A stretch of 43,253 bases of DNA from an uncultured Granulosicoccaceae bacterium. Its GTDB lineage: Bacteria > Pseudomonadota > Gammaproteobacteria > Granulosicoccales > Granulosicoccaceae. Each line of letters starts with the position of its first letter. Position 1 is the first letter of the stretch. Position numbers and translations under genes: made by a program. The stretch is taken from contig CALHCI010000081.1 in assembly GCA_937931165.1 (NCBI GenBank), forward strand, positions 1 through 43,253. Reading direction: 5' to 3'. Under the pieces are notes generated by a model. That model had not been told where the DNA came from. It was given only the letters and a program-made list of their open reading frames with translations, and searched no databases. This document shows positions 1 through 7,618 of the stretch, piece by piece.

Positions 1-164
1 CTGGCTTCGCAGGTCGTGCGCCATTTTGAGTATTGCCGCTCCAACGGGCCGCAAAAACGCACATCCCTGTGCTGCTGCGCTAACGCCGGCGTCCATGCCG
101 CTTTTGCCCGTTGGATCGACAATATTCAGAACCTATCAAGACGCTGGGGAAACGATGTGCGTTT
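1..164 (-). repeat. Dispersed structured repeat, copy A (truncated by window edge)
   Basis: This is the reverse-complement relative of the repeats at 2714-2995 and 4392-4675. Its palindrome arms are 24-47 and 108-131 (24 bp each, a few mismatches) around a 60-nt loop. The head hairpin is at 150-164, with AAACG and CGTTT arms around a 5-nt loop. The 27 nt at 64-90 in the loop are identical to the matching part of copy B. The tail with the end hairpin would lie to the left of base 1 and cannot be seen. No gene is evident inside it. Confidence 0.85.
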
Positions 165-312
165 GTAACTCTTAATCGTCCTGTTAAAAGAGTCCTCTTT
201 GTAGCAATGGTGAAGGGTGATTGTTAGGATTCCCGGAACAGATAATTCGAATCAGCGTATATTTTCTTTTCTGTAGAATGCAGTAAGCTATTGCGAAACA
301 GGAGCATCTTCA

Positions 313-657
313 ATGAAATACGTTATATGGATCGCGATGACTATCGTAACCCTGGTCATGTTGATGGGGGGAGTGATGAAGCTCACCGGTAATCCAATGG
401 CAACGACGAGTTTTTCTGTTTTGGGTTTGCCTCCATGGGTTGCTACCTTTGTTGGAGCGTGTGAAATTGCCGGAGCGATTGGTATCTGGCTGCGTAAAAC
501 GAGTCTGCTGGCTGCCATTGGCATTTCAATTATTATGTTAGGGGCAATCTATTATCACGTGATGCACACACCGCTTGTTGAAGGTGTGGCTGCTTTTGTT
601 GTATTGCTCTGCTGTGCTTTGATTATCAGCCGTAAGGGTACCGGTGTACTCGGTTAG
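313..657 (+). CDS. DoxX-like small integral membrane protein
   Basis: A 114-residue inner-membrane protein with four hydrophobic segments (about residues 5-20, 42-58, 64-82 and 88-105). The pattern of a glycine-rich first helix followed by the motif GVMKLTGNP, then a helix starting around GACEIAGAIG, is that of the DoxX/DoxX-like family. Family members are linked to thiosulfate:quinone oxidoreductase subunits or redox stress, but small stand-alone members mostly have no known function. An AGGAG ribosome binding site lies about 8 nt before the ATG, which fixes the start. It stands alone between repeat copy A and an unrelated gene, with no operon partner. The family call is fairly secure; the role is unknown. 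Confidence 0.75.
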   Translation: MKYVIWIAMTIVTLVMLMGGVMKLTGNPMATTSFSVLGLPPWVATFVGACEIAGAIGIWLRKTSLLAAIGISIIMLGAIYYHVMHTPLVEGVAAFVVLLCCALIISRKGTGVLG

Positions 658-969
658 TGCGCTGGCGCAGGGCTGCAAGTTAATCAGGCGAAGAGATAAC
701 TTCAAAAAGGAAACAGGTGTGGCTGCCACTGCCACTGCGTCACGGAACTGACATTCAATAAGACACCTGCATGTAGTATGTTTTGTAAAAGACAACGGGT
801 AAGTTCGATTTTTGACTTTCAGACTTGGCTGGCGTGGATTGTTAAAAACCGTGTCTGTACCAGTGAAAATTAAACTTCTGTCACCATATATACTCGGTGG
901 GAAACGATAAAGTTTGCCAGTTGATTTAACGATGAGCTGGTGTTCAGTGTGATTCGGAGAGAATATTGG
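658..969. other. Intergenic stretch with no recognisable gene
   Basis: About 310 bp between the DoxX-like gene and the orphan exported protein. I see no convincing reading frame with a ribosome binding site and no strong terminator. A TATACT hexamer at 889-894 could be a -10 element for the following gene, but no matching -35 hexamer is visible. Confidence 0.5.
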
Positions 970-1485
970 ATGGCTGATTTAAAGAAAAGAAATACAGTAA
1001 AAATGTTAGGTGTTGGTGGTTTTTTGGCAACTACAAGTTCATTGGTTAATGCTGCGATGCAGGGTAGTGGTGCTAAGGAAATTAGTCCAAAAGATCGGAC
1101 ATCCGATTTAGAGATTCTCATTGTAGACAGCAATGATTTTGAATACAGCACCGTGGTAGTTACTAATCGAACTTCATCGGAAATCAGGTTAAGTGAATTT
1201 ACCCATAGCATCATTGCTTACGATAACAAGGTTGTTGATTTAAACACGACGCCATTTGTGCAAAAGTTTAATTCGAATGACCTGGTGTTGGCAGCGAATC
1301 ATTCTGCCTCTGCATTTGTGGTGCCTGCTAAAAGTGCAGGTTATGAGTCAATGGATATTCTATCTGCACAGTCCTCTGTTTCTAATGTCGGTACAAATAC
1401 AAGAGTAGTCAATCTCGGTGCAACCCTGTCTGGTGGCAGTGCAATCGTGCATCCTTCGCATGATAGCGGTTTCAAATTAGCCTAA
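970..1485 (+). CDS. Orphan exported protein of unknown function
   Basis: A 171-residue protein I do not recognise. The N-terminus MADLKKRNTVKMLGVGG is followed by a hydrophobic stretch ending near Val-Asn-Ala at about residues 26-28. This resembles a signal peptide; the KKRN...MLG arrangement recalls a Tat leader but lacks the twin arginine. The mature part has alternating beta-type segments, one around FEYSTVVVTNRTSSEI and one around LVLAANHSASAF, compatible with a small beta-sandwich. The frame extends 30 nt further upstream, but a GGAGAG ribosome binding site about 8 nt before this ATG favours the start given. Its codons look more AT-rich than those of the housekeeping genes in the window. 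It sits in the repeat-rich region without operon partners. Confidence 0.6.
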   Translation: MADLKKRNTVKMLGVGGFLATTSSLVNAAMQGSGAKEISPKDRTSDLEILIVDSNDFEYSTVVVTNRTSSEIRLSEFTHSIIAYDNKVVDLNTTPFVQKFNSNDLVLAANHSASAFVVPAKSAGYESMDILSAQSSVSNVGTNTRVVNLGATLSGGSAIVHPSHDSGFKLA

Positions 1486-1510
1486 TTGCTCAGGAATTTG
1501 GTGTAGTGTT

Positions 1511-1556
1511 AGCAGGCGTGGTGAGGACCGGGTATTTATTCTCACCATCGTCTGCT
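1511..1556. terminator. Long hairpin between two convergent genes
   Basis: An inverted repeat: TGGTGAG (1519-1525) pairs with CTCACCA (1541-1547), and an outer AGCAG (1511-1515) pairs with CTGCT (1552-1556) across short internal loops. It lies between the convergent orphan protein and lipoprotein genes, where a bidirectional transcription end is expected. No U-tract follows the stem, so it is not a standard intrinsic terminator. Confidence 0.35.
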
Positions 1557-1735
1557 GATTGATGTCGTCAGGTATGGTTGCTTGTTTGGCAACATCATTG
1601 GCGGGCTCAGCTGTGGAGTAAGGTGTTCAGTGTGAGGACCCGTTTCCTGAATTAGTCAATTCGATCGTGCTGTTAGTGGCAACTGTGGCTGAGTAACGAT
1701 GGGTGTCTCTGTTGTTCCATCTAAAGGTAGCTGTC

Positions 1736-2257
1736 TCAATTCCGAACGTAGGGGGATTGCGTATCCAGTGATGAATGTCTTTCTGCCGGACTCATGCCAT
1801 TGAACTCAGTCGAATTCGCTCCATAGTAAAGTGCATTATCCAATAACAGCATCAGGCTGTATATGTTTGTGCCGACACCGGCATTCTCGCTTTGTCCATC
1901 TATTTCACGTGAGAGTAGTTTTAGATCGACTTCATAAGCTGAACCTAAGGAGGTGTTTGCTCTCCCACCACTAAAAGCGGGTTCAACAGTTAATACTTTT
2001 TGGGTTGGCGTGGCAGGTGAAGTGCAATCTGAACTAAGGTAGTAGGCATAAACGCTAACTATGGAATCCTCACTTATAGTGTCCGTAATTATTTGATAGA
2101 CCGACGTTGTATCGTTTGGATCGCTTAAAGCGCACTCAGTCTGCCAGGTTCCTATAAACTCATCCGGTATACTCAATCCAGAGGTGGTGCTGCTGCTTCC
2201 CGAGCATGCGGATATCAGGAGCACTACTAACAGCCACAATGAAAAATACTTAAACAT
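1736..2257 (-). CDS. Orphan lipoprotein
   Basis: A 173-residue predicted lipoprotein. The N-terminus has a hydrophobic core and the lipobox LISAC, giving acylation at about Cys18, followed by a Ser/Thr-rich linker. The mature region begins IPDEFIGTWQTEC. This is like small secreted proteins whose domain opens with a G-x-W strand, as in lipocalin-like or 'META-like' folds, but I cannot assign a family. Three further cysteines could form disulfides. The frame runs 30 nt further upstream (to 2287), but an ACGGAG ribosome binding site 6 nt before this ATG supports the internal start. Function unknown. Confidence 0.65.
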   Translation of the reverse strand: MFKYFSLWLLVVLLISACSGSSSTTSGLSIPDEFIGTWQTECALSDPNDTTSVYQIITDTISEDSIVSVYAYYLSSDCTSPATPTQKVLTVEPAFSGGRANTSLGSAYEVDLKLLSREIDGQSENAGVGTNIYSLMLLLDNALYYGANSTEFNGMSPAERHSSLDTQSPYVRN

Positions 2258-2713
2258 ACTGAACTCCGTAGTTGTGGTTGTTTTCAAATGTCATAGCAGA
2301 CAACAAGTACTTGCCGGATGGCGTATTGCTATTCAGATGTGTAGTACTTAAGCATAGCGAGTATAAGGTTGGGTGTAGAGCCTTGTCAAAGGAGCAATGT
2401 CCGACTCATGGGAATTCTGTAACGTGACTGTCCAGATCTTTCCCGTTTCTTATTTGACAAAATAACACCTTTCTGAATCGGCTAATTGCATCGTTCTTTC
2501 AGTTGAAACCGTGGGCTGAGTAGCGATGGACGCCTATGTGATTTCCCAATGCTTGAACAAGTGCAGCCTGCTTTGGGTATGCAAATATTACGACGACACA
2601 GATGTATGACCGGTGCAAGACGCAACACCGGGATTCGCGTTTCGCAGGCGGGAAGGGGGTATCTGGCTTGCGCCATGAGTGTTTCTGCGAGTGGTCTGAA
2701 TGGGGGGCAAGAC
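2258..2713. other. Non-coding stretch before repeat copy B
   Basis: About 450 bp without a credible gene; the frames here have neither a ribosome binding site nor a recognisable protein. Bases 2507-2535 resemble 1681-1708 (a gap and about five substitutions, all transitions). The rest shows no clear structure. Confidence 0.5.
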
Positions 2714-2995
2714 AAAATACGTGAAAGTGTTTTCCCCAGCGTGTTGCTAGGTTTTGAGTATTGCCGATCCAACGGGTAAAAGCGACATGGATGCCGGCGT
2801 TAGCGCAGCAGCACAGGGAAGTGCATTTGCGCAGTCCGTTGGAGCGGCGATACTCAAAATGGCGCACGACCTACGAAGCGAGCTCACTAATCCGGCGCGA
2901 TAGAACTAAAACTTGTACTAACTGTCAGCAAAAAGCGCCACCTTCAGGCCAATCGTTCGCGAAAAAGACTGGTTACTTTGGTCTTTTCAATGTAG
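2714..2995 (+). repeat. Dispersed structured repeat, copy B
   Basis: A complete copy of the repeat family. In order: a head hairpin at 2714-2733 with a wobble-rich stem; a palindrome with arms 2752-2775 and 2836-2859 (24 bp, two mismatches) and a 60-nt loop; about 100 bp of sequence shared with copy C; and an end hairpin at 2963-2987. Homology with copy C is continuous through to about 2995 and so enters the last codons of the minus-strand hydrolase-OsmC gene. No transposase or other reading frame is associated with it. Confidence 0.85.
2963..2987 (-). terminator. End hairpin of repeat B, terminator-like for the hydrolase-OsmC gene
   Basis: AAAAGAC (2963-2969) pairs perfectly with GTCTTTT (2981-2987) around an 11-nt loop. 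Read on the minus strand, the 3' arm merges into a T-run, as in a weak intrinsic terminator. The stop codon of the minus-strand gene (2973-2975) lies in the loop. In copy C the equivalent stem has CAC/GTG in place of GAC/GTC, so pairing is kept while sequence changes. Confidence 0.5.
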
Positions 2996-4238
2996 CGGCC
3001 GCTGCAAGTGACTTAATCTCAATCTTCCCATGCAAAGTCTTATGCACCGGACAGCGATCAGCAATTTCCATCATCCGATCTCTCTGTTCTTCCGTTAAAT
3101 CCCCCTCAATAGAAATACTCCGGGTAATAACATCAATCTGTGGATGCTGCTCATCACAAATCGCACAGTCATCTCCGTGTTCTCTGCTGTGCGAAAGATC
3201 AACACTGACATGAGTAACCGGCCATTTTTTTCTATCGGCGTACATACGCATAGTCATAGAGGTGCATGCGCCGAGAGAAGCTAACAAGTGAGCGTAAGGG
3301 TCGGGGCCAAGATCGCTGCCGCCTACCGACGTAGGTTCGTCAGCAAGCCAGTGGTGGTTTGTTGTGTGGATGTCTTGTGTGAAGACATGATCTTTTTCGC
3401 TGACAATCACATGGCCCCGACTCACTACAGGTTTACTCGCTGCAGGTTGGCTCACTGCAGGTTTGCTCGTCGCGGGTTGCTCTGTGCTGATATAGCGCAA
3501 CGCCCATGCAGCAATAGTGTTTGCTACGTAGCGTGCATCGTCTTTGTTGCTTAGCAGATGATCCGCGTTGTCCAGGCTCACAAAGCTTTTGGGATGTTTT
3601 GCGGCAATATAGATTTGTTCTGCATTTTTGATGGACACAATGTTGTCAGTTGGCGAGTGCATGACCAGCAGTGCGTTTTTCATGGCCGCGATATTGTCCA
3701 TGGTGTTGTCACGCAGATCATCGATGAACTGTTTTTTTATATTGAACTTACGACCCGCAAGCGTGACTTCTGCTTCACCGTTCCGTTCTATGGTATCGAT
3801 GTCACAGGCAAACTGATGCAGGACATGTTCAGCCTCTGCTGGAGAGCCGATGGTCACAACACCACGCACAGCCGGTAATCGCCCTGCAGCATTGAGTACA
3901 GCGGTGCCACCAAGGCTATGTCCGATCAGTAACGCTGGTGCCTGGTAGTGCTGTTCGAGATGCCGGGCCGCGGCAATAAGATCATCAACGTTGGACGTAA
4001 AGTTAGTATTGGAAAAATCACCATCGCTGCTACCAAGACCAGTGAAATCAAAACGAAACACAGCAAAACCATGCTCTACAAGCGCACGGGAAATTCTGGA
4101 AGCAGCGGCGATGTCTTTACCACAAGTAAAGCAGTGTGCAAACAACACATAGGCCTTTGCGGCGGCAGACGGTTGCTCCAGCAAGCCCGCAAGCTCGTCT
4201 CCCTGACTACCAGTGAAGGTGACTTTGACTTTACCCAT
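2973..4238 (-). CDS. Bifunctional alpha/beta hydrolase - OsmC family protein
   Basis: A 421-residue fusion. Residues 1-250 form an alpha/beta hydrolase with a nucleophile elbow GHSLGG (Ser108), an acid in PTDNIV (Asp198) and a histidine in NADHLL (His227). Residues 275-412 are an OsmC/YhfA-like domain with the two redox cysteines in LGACTSMT (Cys325) and ADRCPVHK (Cys396); these domains reduce organic hydroperoxides. This domain pair is a known family; a combined esterase and peroxide-detoxifying role is inferred. The linker is a tandem array of 5-residue units (about residues 253-272). The frame extends to 4292, but the first conserved strand begins right at MGKVKVTF, so I use that ATG. The 3' end overlaps repeat copy B. 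Confidence 0.85.
   Translation of the reverse strand: MGKVKVTFTGSQGDELAGLLEQPSAAAKAYVLFAHCFTCGKDIAAASRISRALVEHGFAVFRFDFTGLGSSDGDFSNTNFTSNVDDLIAAARHLEQHYQAPALLIGHSLGGTAVLNAAGRLPAVRGVVTIGSPAEAEHVLHQFACDIDTIERNGEAEVTLAGRKFNIKKQFIDDLRDNTMDNIAAMKNALLVMHSPTDNIVSIKNAEQIYIAAKHPKSFVSLDNADHLLSNKDDARYVANTIAAWALRYISTEQPATSKPAVSQPAASKPVVSRGHVIVSEKDHVFTQDIHTTNHHWLADEPTSVGGSDLGPDPYAHLLASLGACTSMTMRMYADRKKWPVTHVSVDLSHSREHGDDCAICDEQHPQIDVITRSISIEGDLTEEQRDRMMEIADRCPVHKTLHGKIEIKSLAAAATLKRPK
3423..3482 (-). repeat. Four tandem 15-bp units encoding the interdomain linker
   Basis: Four in-frame 15-bp units encode [15 protein letters not shown] and SKPVV between the hydrolase and OsmC domains. The units differ at a few positions. 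Because each unit is a multiple of three, gain or loss of a copy would change linker length without breaking the frame. Confidence 0.85.
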
Positions 4239-4391
4239 GAGGATGTTCCGCTGTTGAATTGACGATGGATTGGTTGACAAGCCAGCGACCAAAGAGTTTC
4301 AAATCACCGTACCAGGCATTCTATTTCGCTCCTGACAGGATGTGTCTTTATAGAGGGAGTGCCAGCTCAACCATCGTTGCTCCACCACCTT

Positions 4392-4675
4392 AAAACGCGA
4401 AAGCGTTTTCGCCACCGTGCTGATAGGTTTTAAGTATTGCCGATCCAACGAGTGAAAGCGGCATGGATGCCAGCATCAGCTCAGCAGCACAGGGAAGTGC
4501 GTCTGCACGGCCCGTTGGAGCGGCGATACTCAGAATGGTGTACCACCTGCGAAGCCAAATCACTAATGCGACACGACAGAACTAAAAGCACCATCCACTC
4601 ACAGCAAAGAGCGCCACTCACAGGGCCAATTATTCGCGAAAAACACGTTGCCTGCTTTGGTGTTTTTAAAGTAGG
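4392..4675 (+). repeat. Dispersed structured repeat, copy C
   Basis: The second complete copy, in the same orientation as copy B. The head hairpin at 4392-4409 is a perfect 7-bp stem (AAAACGC/GCGTTTT) closed by GAAA. The palindrome arms are 4428-4450 and 4512-4535 with a 61-nt loop. The region 4536-4638 aligns with 2860-2962 of copy B. The end hairpin is at 4639-4667. Faint similarity to copy B may continue to about 4690, inside the next minus-strand gene. Confidence 0.85.
4639..4667 (-). terminator. End hairpin of repeat C, terminator-like for the enolase-superfamily gene
   Basis: AAAAACAC (4639-4646) pairs with GTGTTTTT (4660-4667) around a 13-nt loop. On the minus strand the 3' arm ends in a T-run, which suits an intrinsic terminator for the gene whose stop codon (4666-4668) overlaps the stem. 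Only three pairs are G-C, so strength is uncertain. Confidence 0.5.
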
Positions 4676-5943
4676 CCCTCTGCCGGGGACGTCTTAACAG
4701 TACCCCCGACCAAAACCTCGTCACTCAACAACACCCCAAGCCCATCCCCTTCAGGCGCAGAAATAAACCCATCACTAACCGGCGGCAACCGATCAAGCAA
4801 ATCACCATACCATCCATAATAAAACGCCCGGGTAAACTCCTGTTCACGCACATTAGTGGCAGCCATTGCCAGATGCACTGAAGCAGTAAGCGTGACCGGC
4901 CCGGAGCAATCATGAAACGCAATAGAGCGTGCATGTGACTCTGCCAGTGCAGCAGATTTTCTGGCAAACGTAATGCCGCCACCCCACGTCAGATCAATGA
5001 TGGGTGTGGTGATGTTGCCGGTATCGATAAGGGTGCGGATCTGACCGAGACCGCCGAGTGTTTCGCCTGCAGCAAGGGGGATAGTGGTTTGCAGTTTATT
5101 GATATCGGTAAGTCGATCCATCCAGATCGGATCTTCAACCCAGTCTATGTCAAGTGGTTCGAGTGCATTGCAGATTTTCTGCGCTGCAGCCAGACTCCAC
5201 AGACCGTGCAGTTCGGCTTTGAGTTTCATCTTATCGCCATGGGCATTACGCACTTTTTCGAAGGGTTCGAGTGCCTTTTTTAAATCAGTGTTAGAGATGT
5301 CCAGACCGTCTGTAGCACCGGCGGCAAAATCAAAAGGCCAGATTTTCATTGAGTCGATGCCCATCTCAAGCAGTGAGGCGGCGACATCGTCTGCATTTTG
5401 CATAAAGCCGGTCAGATCCTGATAAGACTTGCCGCCTGAGTCAGTGCCGAAATTATCCGGCCTAACGGCATCGGTCTGGGACACATAGTCGGGACCCGCA
5501 CAGGTGTTATACAGCGGTATTTTACTTCGCGTTGCACCACCTAATAGCTGATAAAGCGGAACACCGGCTGCCTTGCCGGCGATATCCCACAGTGCGATAT
5601 CAACAGCTGACAGCGCGCGAATTTCTGCCCCGGTACCGCAAAACCCGACGTAGGGATGCATTAGCCGGTTAAGGTATTCTATGCGCGTGGCGTTTTGCCC
5701 CAGAATTAGCGGCGCAATACGATCATGGATGTCGGTTTCAGCCGCTGCAGCGCCGAACCATGTCTCACCCAGGCCGGTGATGCCCGCATCGGTATGTATT
5801 TGCACCCACAGAACATTCGGGTGTTTTGGCGTACGCAGTGTGTCGACTCTGGTGATTCTCACGGTGTGGTCTTGGTTCGGATGTTGTGGAGGGTTAGTAT
5901 CCAACAACTTCCGGCGCAGTGGGTGAGTTTTTAGACTGACCAC
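4666..5943 (-). CDS. Mandelate racemase / muconate lactonizing enzyme family protein (enolase superfamily)
   Basis: A 425-residue TIM-barrel enzyme of the enolase superfamily. Visible catalytic positions are the three carboxylate metal ligands Glu244 (KAELHG), Glu270 (WVEDP) and Glu294 (AAGETLGG), a lysine in MKIWPFD (Lys200), and an Asp317/His344 pair (IIDLTWGGG, IAFHDCSGP). The second lysine of the usual KxK motif is Trp here. Members abstract a proton next to a carboxylate and racemise or dehydrate sugar acids or similar substrates; the substrate cannot be told. The long frame starts with GTG at 5943. Family proteins usually begin near VRITRVDTL, so a second GTG at 5862 is possible; neither has a clear ribosome binding site. 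It is divergent from the ThDP enzyme gene with only about 35 bp between. Confidence 0.85.
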   Translation of the reverse strand: MVSLKTHPLRRKLLDTNPPQHPNQDHTVRITRVDTLRTPKHPNVLWVQIHTDAGITGLGETWFGAAAAETDIHDRIAPLILGQNATRIEYLNRLMHPYVGFCGTGAEIRALSAVDIALWDIAGKAAGVPLYQLLGGATRSKIPLYNTCAGPDYVSQTDAVRPDNFGTDSGGKSYQDLTGFMQNADDVAASLLEMGIDSMKIWPFDFAAGATDGLDISNTDLKKALEPFEKVRNAHGDKMKLKAELHGLWSLAAAQKICNALEPLDIDWVEDPIWMDRLTDINKLQTTIPLAAGETLGGLGQIRTLIDTGNITTPIIDLTWGGGITFARKSAALAESHARSIAFHDCSGPVTLTASVHLAMAATNVREQEFTRAFYYGWYGDLLDRLPPVSDGFISAPEGDGLGVLLSDEVLVGGTVKTSPAEGLL

Positions 5944-5978
5944 GGCGCTTGTTCATACCTTGCATCCGGAGTAATGAA

Positions 5979-7607
5979 TTGACGCACACTGTCGCCAGTC
6001 TGACTGTTAACACGCTGATTGAAAACGGCATCGATACACTCTATTGCGTACCTGGAGTTCAGAACGATCAGTTCTTTGATGCGCTGTATCACCGGCATAA
6101 TGAGATTAACGCGCTGCAGGCAAGGCACGAGCAGGGTGCAGTGTATATGGCGCTGGGAGCAGCACTTGCTACCGGTAAACCGCAGGTGTTTTCGGTGGTG
6201 CCCGGGCCGGGGTTTTTAAACGGGACCGCTGCGTTGTGTACTGCACAGTCGCTCAATGTGCCATTGTTTGGTGTGGTGGGGCAGATCCCTTCGGGCGCGG
6301 TGGGTAAGGGACTTGGTTTGTTGCATGAGATCAATGATCAGGCTGGTATTATGCAGCGGCTGACTAAACACGCTTCAAGCATCGTTGACCCTGCGTCTGC
6401 GCAATCGTTGTTACACGGGCTTTGGCAACAGATGGTCAGTGGTCGGCAGGGCCCGGTGTGTGCTGAGATACCGGTTGATCTGTGGACTAAACGTGTTGAA
6501 GCGCTTCCTTCCAAACGTATTGAATCTTTGCGTGCACCGCAGGTTAATGCAGCGCAAGTACAACAGGCAGCGGAACTGATATCTGCAGCACGACACCCGA
6601 TCATTGTGGTTGGATCTGGCGCGCAAGGTCATGCCACGTTAATTCGAAGCTTTGCGGAAAGTATTGATGCCGGCGTTGTGGCATGCCGTACCGGCCATGG
6701 TGTGATGAATGCTGATTCAGATTTGTGTTTGAGTAACCCGGCAGCGCACCGGTTATGGTCGCAATGTGATCTTGTGCTGGGGCTCGGTACACGCATGTTT
6801 AACCAGAAAAAACTCTGGGGCACGGACGCTGCACTTAAGGTGGTGCATATCGATATTGATAAAGAAGTGTTAAGCCGTGTTGGCAAACCCACTGTGGGTA
6901 TACATGCAGATTTAGCAGATGTGTTGCCATTGCTCATAGACCATGTGAACGCTTCAGGTAATAGCGAGTGGCGACAGCAGATCGTCAAAACAAAATCAGT
7001 GGTAAAAACCGAGATTGAAAACAAGCTGTTACCGCAGCTCGAGTGGTTGTCTGCTATTCGCGATGTATTGCCCCGTGAGGGTATTCTGGTTGATGAGTTA
7101 ACGCAGATCGGTTTTGTGGCGCGCTTTGCTTTCCCGTGTTTTGAGCCGCGAACGTTTTTATCGACGGGTTATCAGGGCACATTGGGCTGGGGTATTGCAA
7201 GTGCCCTTGGTGCGGCACATGCGAGGCGTGATGTGCCGGTGGTCTCGATTGCCGGTGATGGTGGTGCGCTGTTTACGATAAGTGAGCTTGCCACTGCTGT
7301 GCACCACAATATACCGCTTACTGTCATCGTGATGAATGATCACGCTTATGGCAATGTACGAGGCATTCAAAGAGATGACTATGACGGCAGATATATCGCG
7401 TCTGATTTGAGTAGTCCGGATTTTGTAGCGCTGGCAAAAAGTTTTGGTGTCACTGCTGAACGTGCAGAGACACCGGATGATTTACGCAGCTGCTTACAGC
7501 GTGCTATTGCGCATAAAGGGCCCAACCTTATAGAGGTGCCGGTGTCTGATTTCCCATCACCATGGGAATTTATTCAGTTGCCGGCTGTCAGGGGTGTGCA
7601 GGGGTAG
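5979..7607 (+). CDS. Thiamine diphosphate-dependent enzyme of the acetolactate synthase / benzoylformate decarboxylase type
   Basis: A 542-residue enzyme with the three-domain ThDP fold: N-terminal pyrimidine-binding domain with the activating glutamate in RHEQGA (Glu51), a central Rossmann-like domain (about 185-325), and a C-terminal diphosphate domain with the GDG...ND metal motif (about 426-455). It is a carboligase, decarboxylase or lyase acting on a 2-keto acid; the exact reaction is not visible. The frame continues upstream to a TTG at 5949, but a GGAG sequence 7 nt before the TTG at 5979 makes that the better start; the ATG at 5974 is out of frame. It is divergent from the enolase-superfamily gene, which suggests a shared catabolic route. 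It is not obviously a biosynthetic IlvB, since no small subunit gene is adjacent. Confidence 0.85.
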   Translation: MTHTVASLTVNTLIENGIDTLYCVPGVQNDQFFDALYHRHNEINALQARHEQGAVYMALGAALATGKPQVFSVVPGPGFLNGTAALCTAQSLNVPLFGVVGQIPSGAVGKGLGLLHEINDQAGIMQRLTKHASSIVDPASAQSLLHGLWQQMVSGRQGPVCAEIPVDLWTKRVEALPSKRIESLRAPQVNAAQVQQAAELISAARHPIIVVGSGAQGHATLIRSFAESIDAGVVACRTGHGVMNADSDLCLSNPAAHRLWSQCDLVLGLGTRMFNQKKLWGTDAALKVVHIDIDKEVLSRVGKPTVGIHADLADVLPLLIDHVNASGNSEWRQQIVKTKSVVKTEIENKLLPQLEWLSAIRDVLPREGILVDELTQIGFVARFAFPCFEPRTFLSTGYQGTLGWGIASALGAAHARRDVPVVSIAGDGGALFTISELATAVHHNIPLTVIVMNDHAYGNVRGIQRDDYDGRYIASDLSSPDFVALAKSFGVTAERAETPDDLRSCLQRAIAHKGPNLIEVPVSDFPSPWEFIQLPAVRGVQG

Positions 7608-7618
7608 TTGATAAATAA

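Noticed and set aside
2761..3213. A 150-residue plus-strand frame through repeat B and the OsmC gene end
   Set aside because: It runs through the structured repeat and antisense to the OsmC domain; no ribosome binding site and no family resemblance.
2752..4535. The palindromes as integron attC sites (ATCCAAC and GTTGGAT-like core boxes)
   Set aside because: Only one of the two 7-bp core boxes fits in each copy, the arms are 24 bp long and nearly perfect, homology extends some 130 bp past the palindrome, copies occur on both strands, and no integrase or att structure is visible.
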